From contig NZ_LR733817.1 in the NCBI RefSeq assembly GCF_902506165.1, positions 5,113,625-5,177,624 on the forward strand: a DNA stretch of 64,000 bases, read 5' to 3'. The position numbers and the translations under genes were made by a program. Below, in pieces: positions 46,023 through 56,079 of the stretch. The notes beneath the pieces are model-generated. The model was not told where the DNA came from. It worked only from the letters and a program-made list of their open reading frames with translations, and ran no database searches. Position 1 is the stretch's first letter; the number at the start of each line of letters is the position of its first letter. This stretch comes from Bosea sp. 29B (GTDB lineage: Bacteria; Pseudomonadota; Alphaproteobacteria; Rhizobiales; Beijerinckiaceae).

Positions 46023-46072
46023 AAAGTGGTTGCTACTAGGCCCACTTTGATGGCAAGCATGGCAACCACTTT
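46023..46072. promoter_or_regulatory. Candidate operator of the MFS/MocR divergent pair
   Basis: AAAGTGGTTGC (46023-46033) and its exact inverse GCAACCACTTT (46062-46072) are separated by 28 bp, with a partial copy CCACTTT at 46042-46048. This arrangement of spaced half-sites suits a dimeric MocR/GntR regulator. The right arm overlaps codons 2-5 of the regulator if it starts at 46059. A TTGACT hexamer at 45998-46003 may be a -35. Binding is inferred. Confidence 0.5.
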
Positions 46073-47495
46073 ACCGCGGCGAACGCTCGATCTGCCGATC
46101 GCATTGGATCCGGGCATCCCCAACCAAGCCTCCCGGGTTCACGCGGCGTTGCGGGTGGCGATCGTCGACGGCTATTTGAGCCCCGGCTTGAAGCTGCCAT
46201 CCAGCAGGGCGCTGGCCGCGCAACTGGGCATGTCGCGCAATGCCATCGTCGCGGCCTATGAACAGCTTCTCAGCGACGGGCTGGCGGACGCCAGGCAAGG
46301 CTCCGGCACCTATGTGGCAGCAAACCTTCCGGGGGCGCAGTCAGCCGCGGCTCCCGCCCCGCTCGACGTCGAAATTCTTCCGAGCCGGGCCTTCGCCCTG
46401 GGGCGGACCTATGTCGATGCTAGCCTTTTGCGTTCCCTTGGCGCGAGCGTTCGCCATCACATCGTTGCGGCGAATGCCGGCCAGCTCGGCTATGGCGATC
46501 CGCGCGGCAGTCTCTTGCTTCGAACGGAAATCGCCCGTCACCTTGCGGCAAATCGCGGCATTCGTTGCGATCCAGGCTGCATCATGATCACCAGCGGCAC
46601 GCAACAGGGCTTGCGCCTATGCGCCGAAGCCCTGCTTTCCCCTGGCGATGCGATCTGGCTGGAGGAGCCGGGCTATTATGCAGCCCATGGCACCCTGCGC
46701 GCCGCCGGCATGCGATTGATTCCGGTTCCCGTCGATGGCGAGGGCATCAGGATCGACGAGGGCCGAAAGCTCGCTCCGCTGGCGCGGGCCGCTTATGTCA
46801 CCCCCTCGCATCAGTTTCCGACCGGCGTCACCATGAGCATGGCGCGGCGGGTGGCGCTGCTGGACTGGGCGAATGCGGCGCAGGCCTGGATCATCGAAGA
46901 CGACTACGACAGTGAGTTTCGCTATGCCGGGCCACCCCTTACGGCCCTGGCGGGCCTCGGCGGCGAGCGCGTGATCTATAGCGGCACCTTCTCGAAGACG
47001 CTGTTTCCCTCCCTGCGCCTGGCATATCTCGTTCTGCCCCGCAGGGTTGCCGAACGGGTGATAAGGGCCAGGAGCGCCGCCGATCGATTTCCGTCCGCCT
47101 TCCTGTCGGACGCTGTGGCCGAGCTGATGTCGAATGGCGCCTTTGCCGCACATCTTCGGCGGGCCCGCCTGCGTTATCGTCAAGCTCGCGAAACCGTTGC
47201 ATCCGTCCTGGCGGAGGCGGGGCGCGGCCGACTGCGCATCGTTGTGCCGCAGCAGGGCCTGCACATGATCGCCTATTTGCCGGCCGGCCTTCCCGCCGAT
47301 GCCGGCGCCCGTATCCGTGCGATGGCTGCGGTCGAGACAAGACTACTGTCCGAGGCCAGCCTGGCCCCGAGCGGCACGGAGGGCTTCATCCTCGGTTTCT
47401 CAGGGCATGACAGCCGCGATTTGGCCGCAGCCGCGCGGCGGCTTGGCGAGGCAGCCTATGCGTACACGGCGGGACGTGGCCTGCCTGCCGACTGA
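46059..47495 (+). CDS. MocR/PdxR-type GntR regulator with aminotransferase domain
   Basis: This is 478 residues from ATG 46059. The N-terminal winged helix (about 17-85: VHAALRVAIVDGYLSPG, LPSSRALAAQLGMSRNAIVA) is GntR-type. The rest is a fold type I aminotransferase-like domain with a PLP lysine in YSGTFSKTLFPSLRLAY and DDYDSEFRY. Such regulators sense PLP-linked ligands and control vitamin B6, GABA, taurine or export genes (family knowledge). In-frame ATGs at 46017 and 46050 are alternatives; I chose 46059 because the region before it carries the putative operator. It probably regulates the divergent MFS gene. Confidence 0.85.
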   Translation: MATTLPRRTLDLPIALDPGIPNQASRVHAALRVAIVDGYLSPGLKLPSSRALAAQLGMSRNAIVAAYEQLLSDGLADARQGSGTYVAANLPGAQSAAAPAPLDVEILPSRAFALGRTYVDASLLRSLGASVRHHIVAANAGQLGYGDPRGSLLLRTEIARHLAANRGIRCDPGCIMITSGTQQGLRLCAEALLSPGDAIWLEEPGYYAAHGTLRAAGMRLIPVPVDGEGIRIDEGRKLAPLARAAYVTPSHQFPTGVTMSMARRVALLDWANAAQAWIIEDDYDSEFRYAGPPLTALAGLGGERVIYSGTFSKTLFPSLRLAYLVLPRRVAERVIRARSAADRFPSAFLSDAVAELMSNGAFAAHLRRARLRYRQARETVASVLAEAGRGRLRIVVPQQGLHMIAYLPAGLPADAGARIRAMAAVETRLLSEASLAPSGTEGFILGFSGHDSRDLAAAARRLGEAAYAYTAGRGLPAD

Positions 47496-47595
47496 TCGGG
47501 GCAGAGAGGTCTCTTCTGTTCCCAGATTTGCTGCGCCGGCAGCTTGCGACCGGCGCGGCGCCTCTCTACGGTCCGGCCGCATTCCTGAAGGGGTT

Positions 47596-48486
47596 ATGAG
47601 CGATATGGCGATCGAGAGCATGACGGGGTTCGCCCGGGTGGCCGGGACCATCGGCATGCATGCCTGGGCCTGGGAGGTCCGCAGCGTCAACGGTCGTGGC
47701 CTCGATGTCCGCGTCCGAGTCCCCACCGGTTTCGACAGCTTCTCCGAGGCGGCTCGCAAGCAGTTCTCTGCCGCCTTCACCCGTGGCACCCTGCATGTCA
47801 GCCTCGCCATCACCAGCGAAGCCTCGGCCCCGCGACCGCGCATCAACCAGGAGGCGCTCGCCGCGCTGATCGAGGCCGCGAGTCAGGTGAAGCTGCCCAC
47901 GGGCATCGCTCCGGCGACGCTTGACGGCCTGCTGGCGATCCGCGGTGTCGTCGAGGTCTCCGAGGAGAGCGGGGATGTTCTGTCCGAGCTTGAGAAGCCG
48001 GTGCTTGCGGCGCTCGCGGAGACGATCGCGGCGCTGAAACAGGCGCGGCTGGCCGAGGGACGGGCACTCGAAGCCATCATCTCGGGCCATCTCGACACCA
48101 TTGCCCGCCTGACCCTGGCCGCGGAAGCCCATCCCGGCCGCAGCGTCGAGGCCATCCGCGCCCGCCTCGCTGGGCAGGTCGCCGCACTGCTCGACGCCAG
48201 CAATGCGCTGGAGCCGCAGCGTTTGCACCAGGAGGCGGCGCTGCTGGCGGTGAAGGCCGATATCCGCGAGGAGATCGACCGGCTCCATGCCCATGTCGCG
48301 GCCTTGCGTGAGCTGCTCGCCCAGGGCGGGCCGATCGGCCGCAAGCTCGATTTCCTGGCGCAGGAATTCGGTCGTGAAGCCTCGACGCTCTGCGCCAAGG
48401 CTGGCGATCCCGGGCTGTCGCGGATCGGGTTGGAGCTGCGCACGGTCGTCGACCAGCTGCGCGAGCAGGTTCAGAACGTGGAGTGA
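47596..48486 (+). CDS. YicC/YloC-family endoribonuclease
   Basis: This is 296 residues. The N-terminal YicC-like half opens with [12 protein letters not shown] and [17 protein letters not shown]. The DUF1732 C-terminal half ends with the hallmark [20 protein letters not shown] and [16 protein letters not shown]. YicC/YloC proteins have been shown to be RNases in E. coli and Bacillus. It precedes gmk with an overlapping stop/start, the conserved order. The ATG at 47596 is supported by the family start; the longer frame is non-coding-like. Confidence 0.9.
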   Translation: MSDMAIESMTGFARVAGTIGMHAWAWEVRSVNGRGLDVRVRVPTGFDSFSEAARKQFSAAFTRGTLHVSLAITSEASAPRPRINQEALAALIEAASQVKLPTGIAPATLDGLLAIRGVVEVSEESGDVLSELEKPVLAALAETIAALKQARLAEGRALEAIISGHLDTIARLTLAAEAHPGRSVEAIRARLAGQVAALLDASNALEPQRLHQEAALLAVKADIREEIDRLHAHVAALRELLAQGGPIGRKLDFLAQEFGREASTLCAKAGDPGLSRIGLELRTVVDQLREQVQNVE

Positions 48487-48491
48487 CGGCG

Positions 48492-49139
48492 ATGGCCGAT
48501 CTCATTCGCCCAGCCCGTCGTGGCCTGATGCTGGTCCTGTCGTCACCGTCCGGCGCCGGCAAGTCGACGCTGACGCGGACCTTGTCGCAGAAGGAGACCA
48601 ATCTCGACCTGTCGATCTCGGTGACGACGCGCGGACGGCGCCCGTCCGAAATCGATGGCGTGCACTACCGCTTCATCGATCGCGAGGCTTTCGACCTGCT
48701 GCGCGATCGCGACGATCTGCTGGAATCGGCCGAGGTCCATGGCAATGGCTATGGCACTCCGCGCAAGCCCGTCGAGGCGGCGCTGAAGGCCGGGCGCGAC
48801 GTCCTGTTCGACATCGACTACCAGGGCACGCAGCAGATCCTGGAGAAGGCGCGCGAGGACGTCGTCGCGATCTTCATTCTGCCGCCCTCGATGGCGGAGC
48901 TGCGCTCGCGGCTGGTTCGGCGGGCAGAGGACGAGCCGGAGGTGATCGCGCGCCGGCTCGCCAATGCCCGCGACGAGATCGCGCGCTGGAATGTCTACGA
49001 CTACGTCATCATCAACGACGATCTCGGTGCTGCCTATGAGGCGGTCCGCTCGATCCTGGCGGCCGAACGGCTGAAGCGCAGCCGTGCCACCGGCATGCCG
49101 GCCTTTGTCGAAACCTTGCTGGCCGAGCAGATCGGCTGA
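48492..49139 (+). CDS. gmk: Guanylate kinase
   Basis: This 215-residue enzyme phosphorylates GMP to GDP. The P-loop is [11 protein letters not shown] (17-27), followed by [17 protein letters not shown] (GMP binding) and the NAxxE-like lid [20 protein letters not shown] at 48483 overlapping the yicC stop would add three residues; ATG 48492 is the simpler start. Its stop directly abuts the stop of the convergent rsmA. Confidence 0.95.
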   Translation: MADLIRPARRGLMLVLSSPSGAGKSTLTRTLSQKETNLDLSISVTTRGRRPSEIDGVHYRFIDREAFDLLRDRDDLLESAEVHGNGYGTPRKPVEAALKAGRDVLFDIDYQGTQQILEKAREDVVAIFILPPSMAELRSRLVRRAEDEPEVIARRLANARDEIARWNVYDYVIINDDLGAAYEAVRSILAAERLKRSRATGMPAFVETLLAEQIG

Positions 49140-50000
49140 TCAGCTCCGCGCCGCCGCCAGCGCGTTGGCGAGTGCGACGAAACCGCTGACCGAGACCTCC
49201 TCGGCCCGCATCGTCGGCGACAACCCGGCGGTCTCGATCATCGCCGCGGGGTCGGGGAGCACGGCTTTCAGGCTCTGGCGCAGCATCTTCCGGCGCTGGC
49301 CGAAGGCGGCGAGCGTCACCCGCTCGAGCAAGCGCCGGTCGCAGGGCTCCGGCTGCTGGCGCGGTACCAGCTGGACGATCGAGGATGTGATCTTCGGCTG
49401 CGGCACGAAGGCGGTCTTTGGCACGTCGAACAGAATCTTCGTCTCGCAGCGCCAGTTGGCGAGCACGGCGAGCCGGCCATAGGCGGCGCGCTGCTCCGGA
49501 TTCGCCACGATCCGCTCGGCGACCTCCCGCTGGAACATCAGCGTCAACGAGCTCCACCAGGGCGGCCAGGACTCGGCGCTGAGCCAGCCGACCAGCAGCG
49601 GCGTGCCGATATTATAGGGCAGATTGGCGACGATCCGGGCCGGACTGCCGCCGAGCAGGCCGGAAAGGTCGACCGCGAGCGCATCGCCATCGACGACATC
49701 CAGCCGGCCCGGATAATGGGCGGCGATCTCGGCCAGCGCCGGCATGCAGCGCCGGTCGCGCTCGATGGCGATGACGCGGCCCGCTCCGTTCGCCAGCAAG
49801 GCGCGGGTCAGCCCGCCGGGACCGGGGCCGATTTCGACGACGGTCTGGCCTTCGAGCGGGCCGGCGGCGCGGGCAATCCGGCCGGTCAGATTGAGATCGA
49901 ACAGGAAGTTCTGGCCGAGCGCCTTCTGCGCCATCAGCCCGTGGCGCTCGACCACCTCGCGCAACGGCGGCAATCCGTCCTGGGCGGCAATGCTGCTCAT
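49140..50000 (-). CDS. rsmA: 16S rRNA (adenine(1518)-N(6)/adenine(1519)-N(6))-dimethyltransferase
   Basis: This 286-residue KsgA-type methyltransferase modifies two adjacent adenosines near the 3' end of 16S rRNA late in 30S assembly. Motifs are [14 protein letters not shown], the SAM loop [12 protein letters not shown], and the catalytic [11 protein letters not shown]. Its ATG at 50000 overlaps the pdxA stop (ATGA), as in many proteobacteria. Confidence 0.96.
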   Translation of the reverse strand: MSSIAAQDGLPPLREVVERHGLMAQKALGQNFLFDLNLTGRIARAAGPLEGQTVVEIGPGPGGLTRALLANGAGRVIAIERDRRCMPALAEIAAHYPGRLDVVDGDALAVDLSGLLGGSPARIVANLPYNIGTPLLVGWLSAESWPPWWSSLTLMFQREVAERIVANPEQRAAYGRLAVLANWRCETKILFDVPKTAFVPQPKITSSIVQLVPRQQPEPCDRRLLERVTLAAFGQRRKMLRQSLKAVLPDPAAMIETAGLSPTMRAEEVSVSGFVALANALAAARS

Positions 50001-51013
50001 GCTGCTGCTCCGCGCTCAGCCGCAGCCATGCGGGCGGCGAGCCGCAGCGCGGCGCAAAGGCTGTCCGGCCGCGCGATGCCCTTGCCGGCGATGTCGAAGG
50101 CAGTGCCATGGTCCGGCGAGGTCCGGATGAAGGGCAGGCCGAGCGTGACGTTGACGCCCTCGTCGAAGGCGATCGTCTTGATCGGGATCAGCGCCTGGTC
50201 GTGATACATGCCGAGCGCCACGTCGTAGCCGGCGCGAGCGCGCGCATGGAACAGGGTGTCGGCGGGATAGGGCCCGCTCGCCTCGATGCCGAGCGCCCGC
50301 AACCGCTCGATCGCCGGCGCGACCACTGCCGCATCCTCCTTGCCGAGCGCGCCGCCTTCGCCGGCATGCGGGTTGAGGCCGCAGAGCGCCAGCCGCGGGC
50401 GTGCGACACCGAAGCGGCGCTTGAGATCGGCGGCGGCGATCCGGCCGGTCTCGACGATCAACTCGGTCGTCAGTTGCTTCGGCACCGCCTCCAGCGGGAT
50501 GTGGATGGTCACCGGGATGACCGCGAGTTCTTCCGACCAGATCATCATCACAGGCCGCGGTGTCGCTTCGCGCCCGCGACCGGCGAGCTCGGCCAGGAAT
50601 TCGGTATGGCCCGGATGCTGGAAGCCGACAGCGTAGAGCACGCTCTTGGCGATCGGGTTGGTGACGAGCGCGGCGGCCTTGCCGGTCTCGACGGCTTCGA
50701 CCCCGCGCTCGATCGCTTCGATGACCCCCGCCGCGTTGGCAGGGTCAGGCCGGCCGGATTGCGCCTGCGGGCGATGCTCGAGCTCGATCACGGGTAATGC
50801 AGTGTCGAAACAGGCCTCGGCTTCGTCCCAGCCGACGCTGCGCAGCGGAACCGGCAATCCCAGCCGTTCCGCCAATACCGAAAGCGTCGCGCTGTCGCCG
50901 AGATAGGCGAAGGGCGGGATGCCTCGCTGCTCGCGCTGCCGCCAGGCGGCAAGCGCGAGCTCGGGTCCGATCCCCGCCGGATCGCCTTGCGTCAGGGCAA
51001 GCAACCGGCGCAA
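49997..51013 (-). CDS. pdxA: 4-hydroxythreonine-4-phosphate dehydrogenase
   Basis: This 338-residue enzyme of DXP-dependent pyridoxal phosphate synthesis opens with [17 protein letters not shown]. Metal-binding histidines are in [13 protein letters not shown] and [31 protein letters not shown] and [20 protein letters not shown] are further family signatures. It lies 6 bp after lptD; the usual surA between the two is absent. Confidence 0.96.
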   Translation of the reverse strand: MRRLLALTQGDPAGIGPELALAAWRQREQRGIPPFAYLGDSATLSVLAERLGLPVPLRSVGWDEAEACFDTALPVIELEHRPQAQSGRPDPANAAGVIEAIERGVEAVETGKAAALVTNPIAKSVLYAVGFQHPGHTEFLAELAGRGREATPRPVMMIWSEELAVIPVTIHIPLEAVPKQLTTELIVETGRIAAADLKRRFGVARPRLALCGLNPHAGEGGALGKEDAAVVAPAIERLRALGIEASGPYPADTLFHARARAGYDVALGMYHDQALIPIKTIAFDEGVNVTLGLPFIRTSPDHGTAFDIAGKGIARPDSLCAALRLAARMAAAERGAAA

Positions 51014-51019
51014 CTGCGC

Positions 51020-53590
51020 TTAGCGGCTGCTGGAGGAGACGCCGTCGCCCGAGCTGCTCGAGCCGAGACTCTGCGAATAGCTGATCTCGCCCAGCGTGCG
51101 CAGTTCCAGGCGGAACATGACGGTCCGCGTGTCGTTCGTTCTGGCTCCGTTGACCGCGCGATCGGCGTAGGACTGGATGTACGAGACGTCGAAGATCGTG
51201 CACTCGTCCTGATAGCGTAGCCCCACCGAAGTCGAGGCCGTCTGGAACGGGCCGGTGTTCGGGTAGGTCGGGTTGGAATAAGCGGCGGGATTCGACTGGT
51301 AGAGCGCCAGGGCGTCGCGGTAGCGCTCGCGGTCGTATTTGTACTTGTCGAGATCGAACAGAACGCTGCCGCGCACGCTCCAGTATTGGGCGAACGAGAC
51401 GGACTGGGTGATGCTCAGGCCTTCGCGGCGGCGGGTGATGCCCAGATCCGGCTGCGGCTCGTAGCGGCCGTATCCGACCGAGGTCGACAGGAACTTGTAG
51501 CTGAACACGGCCGAGGCATCGATGCGTTGCGCTTCGAAGTTCGACTCGTTGAAGCGCCCGCCGGCCTGAAGCAACAGGCCCTTGAAGGGCTGGTACTGCG
51601 CCTTGGCGACATAGTCGGAACGGCGGGTGTCCAGTCCCGAATTGAGGCCGGCGTTGACGAGGTCGCCGCTGGCATAGGAGTTGCGGCCGCCCAGGTGATA
51701 GGACTGCCCGACCAGCAAATTGGCGTAGGACTCGGTGCCGAAGGTGCCGCTGTAGCGCAGGCCGATATTGGCGCGGCTGCCGCCCTCGACCCGGTCGTAG
51801 CCCGAGAACTTGTTCCACTCGAACAGGTTGGTGTCGTCGAAGACCAGGCTCTGCGAATCTTCGTTGGCGACGCGCAGGCTGTTGGTCTCGTTCGGCCGTG
51901 CGACGACCTGCGCGACCGGCTCGAGGATATGCGTGCCCCAGGAGGTCGAGGCGATGAAGGGGAAGCGATACATCAGGCCGATCGCCGGCATTGCGCGGCC
52001 GAACACCTCGTCCGATGCGTCGGCGATCGTCGTCACGTTGGCGTTGGCATATTTCGTCGTGTTCGGGTTGATCGAGAACAGGTCGGCCCTGAGCGAGGCG
52101 TAGGGCGTCCAGACCTGCCCGATCGGGTCGACGATGTTGCGCCGCCAGTCGACCTCTGCGGTCGCCCGCGAGATCGAGCCGGCGAGGCCCGTCACCAGGC
52201 ACTTGCCTTTCTGATAGACGACGCATCCGTCGAACAAGGAGTAACCGAGCTGTCCTGCGCTGGCGTTGCCAGGATTGGTGATCAGATAGCTCTGATTGCT
52301 CGGCGTCAGCGCCTTGAAGGAGGCCGCCTCACGGGTCAGGCTCGTGAGGTTGACGGTGAACGACAGCTCGCCGCCGATCATCGACGGCTTGTGAATCCGC
52401 TTGTTGTAATCGACGACCGGCGCGACGACCGGCTGCTGCTTCTGCCAATCGTAATAGGTCAGAGGCTGGAAATAGTAGCCGCGCATGTCGAACCAGGCGT
52501 CCGCGCTCTGGCCGTTGAGCGCGACGGTCGAGGTCGATTCCTGCAGGTAGCTCGTGGTGGTGAGGCTCTCGCTGCGGATCCGGTAGTTCTTGAAGAAGTA
52601 GCGATCGGTCGCGCCGGCGACGTCCCAGCTGAAGGTCCAGCGCGGGTTGAGGAAGACCTTGCCGGAGGTCTCGAGCGAGCCGCGGAATGTGTCGTCGCCA
52701 GCCCCGAGCGGACTTTTGAGGTAGGCGTCCTTGTCCTGCTGGAAGATGCCGGCGGCGCGGATGTTGTACGAGCCGTTGACGAAGCGATGCCGCCACTCGG
52801 CCTGGCCGAGAAAGCCCTGGCGCGACAAGTAGGTCGGCGTCAGCGTCAGATCGTAGTTCGGCGCCAGATTGATGAAATAGGGCAGGCCGACGCCGTAGCC
52901 GAGCGCCGCGGTGTTGATGAATTTCGGCGCCAGGAAGCCGGTCTTGCGCTTAACGGTCGCGTCAGGTCCCGACATATAGGGGATGTAGGCGATCGGGACG
53001 CCGGCGAACTCGATCCGGGCCTCCTCGTAGTAGATCATCTGCTCGGACTTCTTGTGGATGATCCGGGCCGCGCGCACCTGCCAGAACGGCGGGCGCTCGG
53101 GCTGGTCCACGCAAGGCTCGCAGGCCGTGTAGATGCCCTTGTCGAAGACGAAGACCTCACCGTCGGTGCGCTCGGCGCGCGGCGCCGAGAAGCGGGTCTT
53201 GTCGGTGTTCACGACGCGTAGCGAGTCGATGAAGCCGTCGCGGAAGTCGTCGGTCAGGTTGAAGCGGTCGCCGGTGATCACCGTGCCGTTGGATTCGGTG
53301 ATGCGGGCATTGCCGGTCGCGACGACGCGCTTGCTCTGGCGGTCGTAGACGACGCGATCGGCCTCGATCGTGCGGCCCTGGTAGAGAATCTGGACATCGC
53401 CGACCGCGGAGACGGTGTTGTTGTCCTTGTCATAGACGAGCTCGCGCGCGTCGACGACCATGCGTTCCCCGGGCTTGCCGGCCGGAGCTTGGGCATAGGC
53501 AAGACTCGTCCAGCCGAGGACCGGGGCGAGCGTCGTCACCAGCGCGGTCGCAGCCGCAAGGCGCCGGATGCGTCTTACGCCGGAAGCCAT
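51020..53590 (-). CDS. lptD: LPS-assembly protein LptD
   Basis: This 856-residue outer-membrane beta-barrel inserts LPS into the outer leaflet. The signal peptide (about 1-33, ending SLAYAQA) is followed by an OstA-like N-terminal beta-jellyroll (DARELVYDKDNNTVSAVGDV, YQGRTIEADRVVYDRQSKRV). The large C-terminal barrel is rich in aromatic and alternating residues, with many GLRYSGTFG/SYQVGQSYHL-like strands. Cysteines occur in TACEPCVD and VVYQKGKC and may form disulphides. It is transcribed with lptF and lptG. Confidence 0.94.
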   Translation of the reverse strand: MASGVRRIRRLAAATALVTTLAPVLGWTSLAYAQAPAGKPGERMVVDARELVYDKDNNTVSAVGDVQILYQGRTIEADRVVYDRQSKRVVATGNARITESNGTVITGDRFNLTDDFRDGFIDSLRVVNTDKTRFSAPRAERTDGEVFVFDKGIYTACEPCVDQPERPPFWQVRAARIIHKKSEQMIYYEEARIEFAGVPIAYIPYMSGPDATVKRKTGFLAPKFINTAALGYGVGLPYFINLAPNYDLTLTPTYLSRQGFLGQAEWRHRFVNGSYNIRAAGIFQQDKDAYLKSPLGAGDDTFRGSLETSGKVFLNPRWTFSWDVAGATDRYFFKNYRIRSESLTTTSYLQESTSTVALNGQSADAWFDMRGYYFQPLTYYDWQKQQPVVAPVVDYNKRIHKPSMIGGELSFTVNLTSLTREAASFKALTPSNQSYLITNPGNASAGQLGYSLFDGCVVYQKGKCLVTGLAGSISRATAEVDWRRNIVDPIGQVWTPYASLRADLFSINPNTTKYANANVTTIADASDEVFGRAMPAIGLMYRFPFIASTSWGTHILEPVAQVVARPNETNSLRVANEDSQSLVFDDTNLFEWNKFSGYDRVEGGSRANIGLRYSGTFGTESYANLLVGQSYHLGGRNSYASGDLVNAGLNSGLDTRRSDYVAKAQYQPFKGLLLQAGGRFNESNFEAQRIDASAVFSYKFLSTSVGYGRYEPQPDLGITRRREGLSITQSVSFAQYWSVRGSVLFDLDKYKYDRERYRDALALYQSNPAAYSNPTYPNTGPFQTASTSVGLRYQDECTIFDVSYIQSYADRAVNGARTNDTRTVMFRLELRTLGEISYSQSLGSSSSGDGVSSSSR

Positions 53591-53626
53591 GAACTCAATC
53601 CAAAATTAACCATAGCCACCGTATTC

Positions 53627-54712
53627 TCAGCCATCTTCCTGATGGAGGAGCGCAAGCGCGCCGAGCAGCGTGCCCACGGTCGCGGGCAGCCAAGCGGCCA
53701 CCGAGGCGTTGACGATCCCCGATGAGCCCAGCTCCTCAGACAACTGTGTCGCGACATAGAGCACGAACCCCGCAGCGACGCCACCTACCACCAATCTGGT
53801 CACACCACCAAACCGGAAAAATCTTAAGGAAACGGATGCCGCTACCAGGATCATGGCGATCAGCAGCAGCGGCCGTGCCTTGAGCGATTCGTAACGCAGC
53901 TCGTAGCGCGTCGTATCCAGCCCAGCCTTCTGGGTTCGATCGAGTACGGCCGGCATCGACCAGAACCCGACGGAGTCAGGCGGGGTGAAACTTTGTCGCA
54001 CCTGATCGGGCTCCAGCGTCGTCGCGACGAGGTATGTCGAGTACGTCTGTGGCTCTTCCGTGGCCGAGGTGACACGCGCCTCCGACAATTCCCAATAGCC
54101 GCGATAGAGCACGGCCTGCTTCGCCTCGATGCGCTCTCTGAAGCCGCCATCGGGCGAGAACGCAAAGAAGGCGACCTGGGCGAGCCCGACGCCTCCATCC
54201 AGCGCCGCGGCCGCCCGGATGATCGCCTGGCCGTCGACGCTGCGCTGGCGAATCCAGATTTCCTTGCCGACGACCTGCCCGGTTTTGGCGAAGAGCGAGA
54301 CTTCGAGCACGGTGGCGCGCTGTTTCAGTTCGGCGGCGATCGGGTTGTAGATGCCGACCGAGACCAGTCCGACCAAGCCGGCGACCAGCGCCGCCGGCTG
54401 CAGGAACTGCCAGGCGGAGATGCCGACCGAGCGGGCGACCACCAGCTCGAGCTTTCGGCTGAGGTTGAGCAGGGCGAACATCCCCCCGAACAGCACCGCG
54501 AACGGGAATATCTGCTCGGCGACGGAGGGCGCGCGGTAGAGCGCGAGCTGAATGATGCTGGGCGTCGTCGCGGTCGGGGAATCGCCGGCGCGGCGCATCA
54601 GCTCGACGAAGTCGAGCGTCGCGATCAGGAAGAAGAAGGTGCCGAACACGCTCAGGATCGCGCGCAGGAAGCGCTGCGTCAGATAGCGGCCGAAGGTCTT
54701 GAACAGTAGCAT
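53627..54712 (-). CDS. lptG: LPS export ABC transporter permease LptG
   Basis: This 361-residue inner-membrane protein has six transmembrane helices with a beta-jellyroll periplasmic domain between helices 3 and 4. It opens with LLFKTFGRYLTQRFLRAILSV and has the family stretch FPFAVLFGGMFALLNLSRKLELVVARSVGIS, given here in part (AVLFGGMFALLNLSRKLEL). It pairs with LptF and the LptB ATPase (not in this window). Its ATG overlaps the lptF stop (ATGA). Confidence 0.93.
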   Translation of the reverse strand: MLLFKTFGRYLTQRFLRAILSVFGTFFFLIATLDFVELMRRAGDSPTATTPSIIQLALYRAPSVAEQIFPFAVLFGGMFALLNLSRKLELVVARSVGISAWQFLQPAALVAGLVGLVSVGIYNPIAAELKQRATVLEVSLFAKTGQVVGKEIWIRQRSVDGQAIIRAAAALDGGVGLAQVAFFAFSPDGGFRERIEAKQAVLYRGYWELSEARVTSATEEPQTYSTYLVATTLEPDQVRQSFTPPDSVGFWSMPAVLDRTQKAGLDTTRYELRYESLKARPLLLIAMILVAASVSLRFFRFGGVTRLVVGGVAAGFVLYVATQLSEELGSSGIVNASVAAWLPATVGTLLGALALLHQEDG

Positions 54713-55902
54713 CAGGCGCGCCGGAATCGGGCTGCGAGGGCGAGGAAGGGCGCGATCAGCGGCTCCGTCAGCTTGTCGATGAAGACACGCGTCCGCGAAC
54801 CGAAGCCGATCGCAAGGGCCGCCAGCAGGATGGTGCCCAGCGGCAGGACGTAGAGCAGGGCGGCGGCGATGGGCGAGCGCACGCTGGCGGTCCAGGCGGC
54901 ATAGGCGCCGATCCTGATCGCGCCGACCAGGAAGATGGCGATCTGGATCGCGGCGGCGCGCCCTTGCCGGGTCGTGCGGGCCTCGCCGAGGATGGCGAAA
55001 GCGACCAGCATGAAGGCGATCGGGTAGAGTGGCGCCGATAGGCGATTGTGCAGTTCGGCCCGGAAGCGCCCTTCCTGGATTTTGTAGTAGGGCTCGTTCT
55101 TGTCCTGTGTGAGCAGCGCCCAGGTCGTCCGTTCACGCGGCTTGTAGATCACCTTGGCGCCGTCCTCGCCACCGGCCCCGTCGGAATCGCCGGTCAGCGC
55201 CGACAGATTCAGCGCGTAGCGTTCGAACGAGATGATCGAACTCGAGTTCTGGTTGCGGCTTTCGCGCTGGATCGTGCCCTTCTCCAGCATCAGGAAGCTG
55301 TTGCCGTCAGCCTCGGCCGACTGGCCGCGCTCGGCGATGTAGACGGCTGGCTGGTTGGGATCGCGCCGGTCCTGCATGAAGATGCCGAGCAGCGCCTGCC
55401 CCTGCTTTTCGCGGTAGTGGAAGGTGACGCCGGAATCGAGCGAGACGAACTGGCCTTCCTTGACCACGTTGGCGACGAAGTCGGCGCGGATCAGCGTGAT
55501 CAGGTCGCGCAGCGCCCGGAAGCCGGCGGGCATCACCACCAGCGACATCCAGCCCACCAGCGCGGCGGTGATCAATGTCAGCGCGAAGAAGGGGCGGGTC
55601 AGCCGGTGTGGCGCGACGCCGGCCGCGTTCATCACGATCAGCTCGGAATCGCTGTTGAGCTTGTTGAGCGTGTAGAGCGTCGCCATGAACAGCGCGACCG
55701 GGGCGATGCCGGCGATCAGCGCCGGCAGCGACAGTAGCGTGACCGTGAAGAAGATCAGGATCGTCTGGCCCTTGCCAGTGATCAGGTCGACCTCGCGCAG
55801 CGCCTGCGTCACCCAGATGACGCTGGTCAGGCCGACGAGCAGAATCACCGCCGCGCCGGCAGCGATCTTCAGGATGTAGCGGTCGAGAAGTCCAAAACGC
55901 AC
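54712..55902 (-). CDS. lptF: LPS export ABC transporter permease LptF
   Basis: This 396-residue partner of LptG has the same six-helix plus jellyroll architecture. It opens with [21 protein letters not shown]; the [21 protein letters not shown] cytosolic coupling helix is clear. It is the first gene of lptF-lptG-lptD-pdxA-rsmA. A divergent intergenic region separates it from pepA. Confidence 0.93.
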   Translation of the reverse strand: MRFGLLDRYILKIAAGAAVILLVGLTSVIWVTQALREVDLITGKGQTILIFFTVTLLSLPALIAGIAPVALFMATLYTLNKLNSDSELIVMNAAGVAPHRLTRPFFALTLITAALVGWMSLVVMPAGFRALRDLITLIRADFVANVVKEGQFVSLDSGVTFHYREKQGQALLGIFMQDRRDPNQPAVYIAERGQSAEADGNSFLMLEKGTIQRESRNQNSSSIISFERYALNLSALTGDSDGAGGEDGAKVIYKPRERTTWALLTQDKNEPYYKIQEGRFRAELHNRLSAPLYPIAFMLVAFAILGEARTTRQGRAAAIQIAIFLVGAIRIGAYAAWTASVRSPIAAALLYVLPLGTILLAALAIGFGSRTRVFIDKLTEPLIAPFLALAARFRRA

Positions 55903-56079
55903 GAGGGTGACGATCCCGGGGCCTGCATCCTTGAAGAAGGCGCTCCCCTTGGACGGCTCGCCTCGAACTCCCTATGGTATAGCTTCGATCATGGCGCAAA
56001 CGGGAATCGTTTGTGGCCTTTGCTGGCCTTCCGGGGTCGGTGCCCCGCAAGTCTTTTTCCCGCAACCCGTGAGCCGTCG
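55903..56079. promoter_or_regulatory. Divergent promoter region of lptF and pepA
   Basis: This 177-bp gap must drive lptF (minus) and pepA (plus). A plus-strand candidate is TTGGAC (55949-55954), 18 bp, TATGGT (55973-55978), which would give a leader of about 95 nt for pepA. No good minus-strand pair was found. The evidence is motif-based. Confidence 0.3.

Noticed and set aside
53598..53620. CtrA-type half-site (TTAACCAT) upstream of lptD
   Set aside because: One TTAACCAT near 53606 is a single half-site inside the lptG-lptD gap. Without a second TTAA at the right spacing it is not strong enough to claim.
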